A stretch of DNA of 64,000 nt from Achromobacter sp. MFA1 R4 (GTDB lineage Bacteria > Pseudomonadota > Gammaproteobacteria > Burkholderiales > Burkholderiaceae_B): NCBI RefSeq assembly GCF_900156745.1, contig NZ_LT707065.1, forward strand, positions 2,604,001-2,668,000. Direction: 5' to 3'. The notes beneath the pieces are model-generated. The model did no database searches, was not told the origin of the DNA, and was given only the letters and a program-made list of their open reading frames with translations. Within the stretch, counting starts at the first letter, position 1. Each line of letters begins with the position of its first letter. This document shows, one piece after another, positions 58,003-64,000 of the stretch. The translations under genes were made by a program, and so were the position numbers.

Positions 58003-58536
58003 ATGAATCGACGCCTACTTCTCTCCGCCGCCGTCGCGGTCGCCGCCACGGTCGCGGGCGGCCTGACCCTGCTGGGACGCAAGGACAAAAGCCCCGCCGC
58101 CGGGGCCGATGCCGGCGATCCGGTTGCCGCGCTGATGCAGATGCAACTGCCGGACCTGGACGGCGCCTCGCATTCCCTGGCCGGTTGGAAAGGCCAGCCG
58201 ATGGTGGTCAATTTCTGGGCAACCTGGTGCGCGCCCTGCGTCAAGGAAATGCCGGAACTGGATGCCCTGCAGAAAAAATACCCGCATGTCCGCTTTGTCG
58301 GTATCGGCGTGGATTCTGCCGCCAACATGCAAAAATTTGTCCAGAAAGTCCGGGTTTCCTACCCGCTGTGGGTGATTGGGCCGGGCGCCATCGACACCCT
58401 GCGCAAGCTGGGCAATCCCAGCGGTGGCCTGCCGTTTACTATTGTTTTCAACGCAGATGGCGGAATTAACCGGAAGATACTGGGTGAAATTCAGCCTGAT
58501 GACCTGGATAGCACCCTTGCCGCCTTGAAGGCGTAA
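58003..58536 (+). CDS. TlpA/ResA-like thioredoxin-fold protein
   Basis: 177 residues: an N-terminal signal or anchor helix (about 4-24) and a thioredoxin domain with the redox motif WCAPC (Cys76 and Cys79), VVNFWATWC and the cis-Pro in GGLPFTIV. It is a periplasmic thiol-disulphide reductase, perhaps for cytochrome c maturation or general disulphide reduction. No cytochrome genes are nearby. Confidence 0.92.
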   Translation: MNRRLLLSAAVAVAATVAGGLTLLGRKDKSPAAGADAGDPVAALMQMQLPDLDGASHSLAGWKGQPMVVNFWATWCAPCVKEMPELDALQKKYPHVRFVGIGVDSAANMQKFVQKVRVSYPLWVIGPGAIDTLRKLGNPSGGLPFTIVFNADGGINRKILGEIQPDDLDSTLAALKA

Positions 58537-58625
58537 GTCTGTTGGACAAATAATAGGAATTGGCGTAAAAAGCTGGTTTATCGGCTGTTTTGCCAACAAT
58601 TGGCAATCCACTCATTGGCAAGCGC

Positions 58626-59060
58626 ATGGCGCAAAACATACTGGTATTGCATGGCCCGAACCTGAACCTGCTTGGCACCCGGGAACCTCATATCTACGGC
58701 AGTCTCACCCTTGCCCAGATCAATGAGCGTCTCGAACTGCTCGCAGGCGAATTGGGCGCCACGCTGACTGCGTGGCAAAGCAATCACGAAGGTGCGCTGG
58801 TTGACCGCATCCAGGCGGCCCGGCAAGACGGCACAGACTTCATCATCATCAACGCAGCGGCATACACACACACCAGCGTCGCCATCCGCGACGCGCTGGC
58901 CGGGGTCGCGATCCCATTTATTGAAGTACATTTGTCCAATCTGTATAAGCGAGAGCCGTTCAGGCATCACTCTTATCTGTCCGACCTGGCGCTGGGCCTG
59001 ATCAGCGGCCTGGGCGCGGATGGCTACGAGGCGGCGCTGCGTTACGCAGTGCGGCACTGA
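58626..59060 (+). CDS. aroQ: 3-Dehydroquinate dehydratase, type II
   Basis: 144 residues: [20 protein letters not shown] with the catalytic Tyr and Arg, [40 protein letters not shown] and the His-containing FRHHSYLSD. It dehydrates 3-dehydroquinate in the shikimate pathway. Start MAQNIL chosen; an upstream in-frame TTG is unlikely. The pairing with accB-accC downstream is common in Proteobacteria. Confidence 0.96.
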   Translation: MAQNILVLHGPNLNLLGTREPHIYGSLTLAQINERLELLAGELGATLTAWQSNHEGALVDRIQAARQDGTDFIIINAAAYTHTSVAIRDALAGVAIPFIEVHLSNLYKREPFRHHSYLSDLALGLISGLGADGYEAALRYAVRH

Positions 59061-59148
59061 TCTCGCAACAACACCACCGCTTTTACATCTTATACGGCGC
59101 GAACCCGACGCTGGGACGACGCCGACACTATCTCGGGAAGCAGCTTCT

Positions 59149-59607
59149 ATGGATCTTCGAAAACTCAAAACCCTCATCGACCTGGTCGCTGAATCGGGCA
59201 TCGCCGAGCTGGAAATCACCGAAGGCGAAGGCAAGGTGAGAATCGTCAAGTTCTCGCAGACGCTGCAGCCGGTGGCCTACCACCAGCCCGAAGCCGGCGT
59301 GCCCTCGGCGCCCGTGGCGCCGGCCGCTGCGGCGCCCGCCGCTCCGGCAGCGCCCGCCGCCCCGGTCATCCAGGGCCATGTCGTGAAGGCGCCGATGGTG
59401 GGCACGTTCTACCGCTCGCCGAACCCGGGCGCCGCCCCGTTCGTCGACGTGGGCGCCACCGTCAAGGAAGGCGATCCGCTGTGCATCATTGAAGCCATGA
59501 AGCTGCTCAATGAAATCGAAGCCGACAAGGCCGGCGTCATCAAAGAAATCCTGGTCGAAAACGGCGAGCCCGTCGAGTACGGTCAACCCCTGTTCGTCAT
59601 TGGCTGA
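59149..59607 (+). CDS. accB: Biotin carboxyl carrier protein of acetyl-CoA carboxylase
   Basis: 152 residues. An N-terminal helix region ([23 protein letters not shown]), an Ala/Pro-rich linker (about residues 50-75) and a C-terminal biotinyl domain with the biotinylated Lys in [15 protein letters not shown] and the [15 protein letters not shown] thumb. Carries CO2 for malonyl-CoA formation. It is followed 9 nt later by accC. Confidence 0.97.
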   Translation: MDLRKLKTLIDLVAESGIAELEITEGEGKVRIVKFSQTLQPVAYHQPEAGVPSAPVAPAAAAPAAPAAPAAPVIQGHVVKAPMVGTFYRSPNPGAAPFVDVGATVKEGDPLCIIEAMKLLNEIEADKAGVIKEILVENGEPVEYGQPLFVIG

Positions 59608-59616
59608 TAGCTGAAC

Positions 59617-60963
59617 ATGTTCGAAAAAATCCTGATCGCCAATCGGGGCGAAATCGCCCTGCGCATTCAGCGCGCCTGCCGCGAGCTGGGCATCAAAACC
59701 GTGGTCGTTCACTCCGAGGCCGACCGCGAAGCCAAGTACGTGCGCCTTGCCGATGAATCCGTGTGCATCGGGCCCGCGCCGTCGCGTGAAAGCTACCTGA
59801 ACATGCCGGCCATCATCTCGGCCGCCGAAGTCACGGATTCCGAGGCAATCCACCCGGGTTACGGGTTCCTGTCCGAAAATGCCGACTTCGCCGATCGCGT
59901 CGAGAAGAGCGGCTTCGTGTTCATCGGCCCGCGTCCCGACACGATTCGCCTGATGGGCGACAAGGTCAGCGCCAAGCGCGCCATGATCGAAGCCGGCGTG
60001 CCGGTGGTGCCGGGTTCGGAAGGCGCGTTGCCCGACGATCCGCAGGAAATCATTCGCATTGCGCGCGAAGTGGGCTATCCCGTCATCATCAAGGCCGCGG
60101 GCGGCGGCGGTGGCCGCGGCATGCGCGTGGTGTACACCGAGGCCGCGCTGCTGAACGCCGTCACGATGACGCGTTCCGAAGCGGGCGCCGCGTTCAACAA
60201 CCCGGAAGTCTATATGGAGAAGTTCCTCGAGAACCCGCGCCATGTGGAAATCCAGGTGCTGGCCGATGGCGGCCGCAACGCCGTCTGGCTGGGCGAGCGC
60301 GACTGCTCCATGCAGCGCCGCCACCAGAAGGTCATCGAGGAAGCGCCGGCGCCCGGCATCGCCCGCCGCCTGATCGAACGCATCGGCGACCGCTGCGCCG
60401 ACGCCTGCCGCAAGATGGGCTATCGCGGCGCCGGCACGTTCGAGTTCCTGTATGAAAACGGCGAGTTCTATTTCATCGAAATGAACACCCGCATCCAGGT
60501 GGAACATCCGGTGACCGAGCTGATCACCGGCGTCGACCTGGTGCAGCAGCAGATCCTGATCGCCGCCGGCGAAAAGTTCACCCTGCGCCAGCGCGACATC
60601 GCGTTCAAGGGCCACGCGATCGAATGCCGCATCAACGCGGAAGATCCGTTCCGTTTCGTGCCCAGCCCGGGCCGCATCACCAACTGGCATACGCCGGGCG
60701 GTCCCGGCGTGCGTATCGATTCGCACGCGTTCAATGGCTATTTCGTGCCGCCGAACTATGATTCGATGATCGCCAAGGTCATCACCTACGGCGATACGCG
60801 CGACCAGGCGCTGGCCCGCATGCGCACCGCGCTGTCGGAAATGGTGGTGGAAGGCATTTCCACCAACATCCCGCTGCACCGCGAAATGCTGCAGGACGCC
60901 CGCTTCATCGAAGGCGGTACCAGCATCCACTATCTGGAACACAAGTTGGCGCAGCGTCCCTGA
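59617..60963 (+). CDS. accC: Biotin carboxylase subunit of acetyl-CoA carboxylase
   Basis: 448 residues, ATP-grasp: [39 protein letters not shown], the Gly-rich loop [60 protein letters not shown] (split across about residues 275-310) and ECRINAEDP. It carboxylates biotin on AccB using ATP and bicarbonate. A rho-independent terminator follows. Confidence 0.97.
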   Translation: MFEKILIANRGEIALRIQRACRELGIKTVVVHSEADREAKYVRLADESVCIGPAPSRESYLNMPAIISAAEVTDSEAIHPGYGFLSENADFADRVEKSGFVFIGPRPDTIRLMGDKVSAKRAMIEAGVPVVPGSEGALPDDPQEIIRIAREVGYPVIIKAAGGGGGRGMRVVYTEAALLNAVTMTRSEAGAAFNNPEVYMEKFLENPRHVEIQVLADGGRNAVWLGERDCSMQRRHQKVIEEAPAPGIARRLIERIGDRCADACRKMGYRGAGTFEFLYENGEFYFIEMNTRIQVEHPVTELITGVDLVQQQILIAAGEKFTLRQRDIAFKGHAIECRINAEDPFRFVPSPGRITNWHTPGGPGVRIDSHAFNGYFVPPNYDSMIAKVITYGDTRDQALARMRTALSEMVVEGISTNIPLHREMLQDARFIEGGTSIHYLEHKLAQRP

Positions 60964-60971
60964 CCAGCTTT

Positions 60972-60993
60972 GGGGCCTTGCGGGGCCCCTTTT
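60972..60993 (+). terminator. Rho-independent terminator after accBC
   Basis: GGGGCC (60972-60977) and GGCCCC (60984-60989) form a stem with a 6-nt loop and are followed by TTTT (60990-60993). It starts 8 nt after the accC stop. A clear terminator. Confidence 0.8.
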
Positions 60994-61074
60994 GCGTTTT
61001 GCCTTGTTGAAGTTTTAAGGTCGAGCGGGCCGCGGCGCATGTCGCGGCCCGTTGACCAGATGGAAGAGAAAATC

Positions 61075-62007
61075 ATGCGTGAACTCGTGCTGCAATGCTC
61101 GGAGGCGCAGGCCGAAGCCCTGTCGGACGCTTTGCTCGAGGCGGGCGTGCTGTCGGTCTCCGTCGAAGACGCAGACTTCGGCACCGATGTCGAACGCCCC
61201 TTGTTCGGCGAGCCCGGCACCGAGCCCGACGTCCAGGCCTGGGACCGCAACCGCGTCGTCGCGTTGCTGCCCGACGGCGCCGATCCCGCGCAGATCATGG
61301 AAGAAGCGGCCCAGGCCGGCGAGCTCGATCCGGCGGTCTTTGACGGCTGGACCCTGCGCGACGTGCCGGACGCCGATTGGGTGCGCCTGACGCAGTCGCA
61401 GTTCGGCCCCATCCACATCGCCGAGCGGCTCTGGATCGTCCCGAGCTGGCATCGCGACAATCCCGACGTGCCGGGCCTGGATGCGGCGGCCGTACCCGAC
61501 CAGGCCGGCGCCATCCACATCGAACTGGACCCGGGCCTGGCCTTCGGCACCGGCAGCCATCCCACCACGCACCTGTGCCTGGCCTGGCTGGAAGCCGAGC
61601 TGCCCGCCGGCGCCACGCTGCTGGACTATGGCTGCGGCTCCGGCATCCTGGCCATCGCGGCGCGCAAGCTGGGCGCCGGTCCCACGCAGGCGGTCGACAT
61701 CGACGCGCAGGCGGTGCAGAGCACGGCGTTCAACGCCGAGGTCAACAAGGTCGAGCTGCAGGCCATGTTGCCCGACGCCCTGGCCGACGGCACCTTCGAG
61801 GTGGTCGTCGCCAACATCCTGTCCAATCCCCTGAAGGTGCTCGCGCCCATGCTGGCCGGCCGCGTCGCCGCCGGCGGGCACCTGGTGCTGTCGGGAGTCC
61901 TGGAACGCCAGGCCGAAGAGGTCGCGGCCGCTTACGCGCCCTGGATCGCCATGTCGGTCTGGCGCGCGCGCGACGGCTGGGTCTGCCTGCACGGCCGCAA
62001 GCCCTGA
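61075..62007 (+). CDS. prmA: Ribosomal protein L11 methyltransferase
   Basis: 310 residues: N-terminal L11-binding domain ([24 protein letters not shown]) and C-terminal SAM methyltransferase with [37 protein letters not shown] and ANILSNPL. It trimethylates ribosomal protein L11. The start at 61075 has GGAAGAGAAA upstream; an in-frame ATG five codons earlier lacks a site. Confidence 0.95.
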   Translation: MRELVLQCSEAQAEALSDALLEAGVLSVSVEDADFGTDVERPLFGEPGTEPDVQAWDRNRVVALLPDGADPAQIMEEAAQAGELDPAVFDGWTLRDVPDADWVRLTQSQFGPIHIAERLWIVPSWHRDNPDVPGLDAAAVPDQAGAIHIELDPGLAFGTGSHPTTHLCLAWLEAELPAGATLLDYGCGSGILAIAARKLGAGPTQAVDIDAQAVQSTAFNAEVNKVELQAMLPDALADGTFEVVVANILSNPLKVLAPMLAGRVAAGGHLVLSGVLERQAEEVAAAYAPWIAMSVWRARDGWVCLHGRKP

Positions 62008-62031
62008 TCCACGGCCGCAGGATCCCGCATC

Positions 62032-63489
62032 ATGGCTCTGACCACCCGCTGTCCGCAGTGCGGCACCTCGTTCAAGGTGGTGCCTGACCAGCTCCGGGTC
62101 CGCAACGGGCTGGTGCGCTGCGGCGCCTGCTCGACCGTGTTCGATGGGCGCGCCTGCCTGGTCTCCGCGCCGGGAGCGCCCGTCGCCCCGACGCCGCCGG
62201 CCAGCGCGCCGTTGCCGTCCTCGGCCGCGGCGGTCGCCGCGCCCGTGCTCGCGCCGCATGCCGCGCCCTCGCGCGTCGCCTCGGCGGCCCCTGAACCCCA
62301 CGTCGAACCGCGCGTGATCCTGCCTTGGGAAGACGAGCCCGCGATTCCTGCGGCGCCCGCGATTCCCGCAGCGCCCACGATCGCGCCTGCGCCCGCGATT
62401 CCGCCCGCGCCTGCGCCCGCGATTCCGCCCGCGCCTGCGCCCGCGATTCCGCCCGCGCCTGCGCCCGCGATTCCGCCCGCGCCTGCGCCCGCGATTCCGC
62501 CCGCGCCTGCGCCCGTGATCCCGCCTGCGCCCGCGATTCCGCCCGCCGTGCTGCGCGGCCGCGATGACATCCGGCGCCGCGCGGAACCGGACAATACCCT
62601 TCCCGAAGACGACCTGGACGAAGACGCGGACTACGCCGACGACGACGAACCGTTCCTGCGTGATCCCGAACCGCGGCGCGCCGCCCAGGCCGCGCCGATC
62701 GCACCGGTCGCACCGGTCGCACCGATCGCGCCGGCGGCACGCCCTGCCGGCTATCGCAGCGAGCCCATCGTCGCCGCGCGGGCGGCCGAACCGGCCATCG
62801 ACTGGAACGCGCCCCGCGACCATGACGACGTGCGCGATGCCGAGCGCGACGACGAATACGAAAACGAAGATGACTTCGACCACGGCGGCGCCCATGAGCC
62901 GGTCTTGGGCGATACGCGCACGCGCTATTCCAGCGCCACGGACGTCGGCCGCGCGCCGCCCGAGTTCCTGGACCAGGACCGCATCGAGCGCAGCGGCCTC
63001 CTGCGCAGGCTCTGGGGCTATGCGTGCCTCATCGGCCTGATCGCGCTGGGCCTGCAACTGCTGTACGTGTACCGCACCGACATCGCCAATTCCGTGCCGG
63101 CGCTGCGGCCGGTCCTGGAGGCCGTCTGCAAGCCCCTGGACTGCACCGTGGGCTATGCGCGCCGCCGCGACCTCATCAGCATTTCCTCGTCGTCGCTGCA
63201 GCCGCCGGCGGGCGCCGCCGCGATCGACGACGGGCGCACCCGGCTGGTGCTGACCGTGATGCTGCACAACCGCCACGACAAGCCCCAGCATTGGCCGGCG
63301 CTGGTGCTGGAATTGAACGACCTGTCGGACACGGTGGTCGTGCGCAAGGTGCTGATGCCCGAGAACTACCTCACCCCGCAGCAGCTCGCCGGCCCGTTCG
63401 GTCCGCAAGCCGCGTTGAAGATTTCCGTCCCCATCGAAGTGACCGGCGTACAGGTCAATGGCTACCAACTCGACAAGTTTTTTCCGTAA
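62032..63489 (+). CDS. Zinc-ribbon and DUF3426 membrane protein
   Basis: 485 residues. An N-terminal MJ0042-type zinc ribbon (CPQCGTSF near residue 7 and CGACSTVF near residue 30), a long low-complexity middle (about 45-320) rich in Ala/Pro repeats and then Asp/Glu, one membrane helix (about 330-350), and a C-terminal DUF3426 domain (LVLTVMLHNRHDKPQHWPALVLELNDLSDTVVVRKVLMPENYL across about 405-455). Function unknown. Common next to prmA in Burkholderiales. The tandem repeat at 62383-62528 lies in the linker. Confidence 0.9.
   Translation: MALTTRCPQCGTSFKVVPDQLRVRNGLVRCGACSTVFDGRACLVSAPGAPVAPTPPASAPLPSSAAAVAAPVLAPHAAPSRVASAAPEPHVEPRVILPWEDEPAIPAAPAIPAAPTIAPAPAIPPAPAPAIPPAPAPAIPPAPAPAIPPAPAPAIPPAPAPVIPPAPAIPPAVLRGRDDIRRRAEPDNTLPEDDLDEDADYADDDEPFLRDPEPRRAAQAAPIAPVAPVAPIAPAARPAGYRSEPIVAARAAEPAIDWNAPRDHDDVRDAERDDEYENEDDFDHGGAHEPVLGDTRTRYSSATDVGRAPPEFLDQDRIERSGLLRRLWGYACLIGLIALGLQLLYVYRTDIANSVPALRPVLEAVCKPLDCTVGYARRRDLISISSSSLQPPAGAAAIDDGRTRLVLTVMLHNRHDKPQHWPALVLELNDLSDTVVVRKVLMPENYLTPQQLAGPFGPQAALKISVPIEVTGVQVNGYQLDKFFP
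62383..62528 (+). repeat. 24-nt tandem repeat (about six copies) encoding APAIPPAP
   Basis: A 24-nt unit with a gattcc anchor at 62397, 62421, 62445, 62469, 62493 and, changed to gatccc, at 62517; a partial unit follows. In frame it encodes an Ala-Pro-Ile spacer between the zinc ribbon and the membrane helix. Near-identical DNA copies suggest recent expansion and strain-to-strain length variation. Confidence 0.9.
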
Positions 63490-63501
63490 AGGATGACAAG
63501 C

Positions 63502-64000
63502 ATGGCAACCCCTGTTCTGGTCTGCGGTTCGATGGCGTTCGACACCATTGCGGTGTTCGAAGGCCGCTTCAAAGAGCACATTCTTGCCGACCGCATGCAC
63601 TCGCTGAGCGTGTCGTTCCTGGTGCCCAGCATGCGCAAGGAATTCGGCGGCTGCTCGGGCAACATCGCCTACAACATGAACCTGCTCGGCGGCACGCCGG
63701 TGCCGGTCGCGACGGTCGGCGAAGACGCGGGCGAGTACATGCAGCGCCTGTCGGACCTGGGCATCGACGTCAGCCGCGTCAAGGTCATCCCCGACACCTT
63801 CACCGCGCAGTGCTTCATCACGACCGACCTGGACGACAACCAGATCACGGCTTTCCACCCGGGCGCCATGTCCTTCGCCGCGCAGAACGACCTGAGCGAC
63901 GCCGACGCCGCCTGGGCCATCGTGGCGCCGGACGCGAAGGAGGGCATGTTTGCCCACGCCGAACGCCTGCACAAGCGCGGCATTCCCTTCATCTTCGACC
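63502..64000 (+). CDS. PfkB-family carbohydrate kinase (adenosine kinase-like), C-terminus beyond window
   Basis: The visible 166 residues start MATPVLVCGSMAFDTIAVF and show the PfkB family N-terminal signature in EFGGCSGNIAYNMNLLGGTPVPVATVGEDAG, followed by the lid strand FITTDLDDNQITAFHPGAM. Family members phosphorylate ribose, adenosine or other sugars. Bacterial homologues at this location are usually annotated as carbohydrate or adenosine kinase. The catalytic Asp near the C-terminus lies outside the window. Confidence 0.9.
   Translation, partial: MATPVLVCGSMAFDTIAVFEGRFKEHILADRMHSLSVSFLVPSMRKEFGGCSGNIAYNMNLLGGTPVPVATVGEDAGEYMQRLSDLGIDVSRVKVIPDTFTAQCFITTDLDDNQITAFHPGAMSFAAQNDLSDADAAWAIVAPDAKEGMFAHAERLHKRGIPFIFD

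Noticed and set aside
62383..62528. CRISPR-like regular repeat
   Set aside because: The 24-nt units are contiguous with no spacers and stay in frame in a coding gene; it is a protein tandem repeat.

Overview
The window is chromosomal DNA of a high-GC betaproteobacterium of the order Burkholderiales. Gene order and protein character fit Alcaligenaceae, closest to Achromobacter/Bordetella: NUDIX-DUF815-argJ, hemL-thiE-thiD, rubredoxin-yqgE-ruvX-pyrB/pyrC-plsC, apaH-lptG, aroQ-accB-accC-prmA-DUF3426-PfkB kinase. This is judged from recognised families and synteny, not from a database search. Both window ends cut a gene (NUDIX hydrolase at the left, PfkB-type sugar kinase at the right). I see no rRNA, tRNA, CRISPR array, phage or insertion-sequence transposase.

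Layout. 0-2.4 kb: housekeeping (NUDIX, DUF815 ATPase, argJ). 2.5-5.1 kb: a membrane protein of unknown function, then a MarR regulator co-transcribed with a formamidase-like alpha/beta hydrolase. 5.4-10.1 kb: a complete Liv/Urt-type ABC importer (binding protein, two permeases, two ATPases). 10.5-16.8 kb: a SiaA-SiaB-SiaC-SiaD phosphatase/kinase/switch/diguanylate cyclase module, translationally coupled to a PAS-PAS-GAF-GGDEF-EAL protein. 16.87-17.74 kb: a gene-free pair of 147-nt inverted repeats. 17.9-25.8 kb: a CoA-dependent aerobic 2-aminobenzoate (anthranilate) pathway with anthraniloyl-CoA monooxygenase/reductase, SDR, enoyl-CoA hydratase, acyl-CoA dehydrogenase, aryl-CoA ligase, thioesterase and RidA. 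25.9-32.9 kb: an AraC regulator diverging from a second aromatic-type cluster (orphan binding protein, dienelactone hydrolase fused to a SnoaL-like domain, two-subunit Rieske dioxygenase, isochorismatase-like protein without the Cys nucleophile, SDR). 33-38.6 kb: FapA/DUF342 protein, lytic transglycosylase, hemL, thiE, thiD. 38.7-43.05 kb: rubredoxin, yqgE, ruvX, a PyrB-like and a PyrC-like protein that have both lost their catalytic residues, plsC. 43.1-49.1 kb: a LysR regulator diverging from an RraA/HMG-aldolase-like protein, an aminotransferase and a polar amino acid ABC importer. 49.2-64 kb: housekeeping (apaH, lptG, mtgA, aroE, TonB-like protein, RNB ribonuclease, yqiA, mpl; then tlpA-like, aroQ, accB, accC, prmA, DUF3426, kinase).

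How parts work together. Matching 20-bp imperfect palindromes lie before the Liv importer (5198-5217) and on the promoter of the anthraniloyl-CoA operon (17837-17856). I infer one MarR regulon: import of an aromatic acid, CoA activation, hydroxylation/reduction and beta-oxidation. A second shared motif (44014-44026 and 46090-46102) ties the LysR-linked aldolase/aminotransferase pair to its ABC importer, consistent with uptake and cleavage of a 4-substituted glutamate. The most unusual find is the intact but apparently non-catalytic PyrB/PyrC pair at 40.05-42.31 kb.
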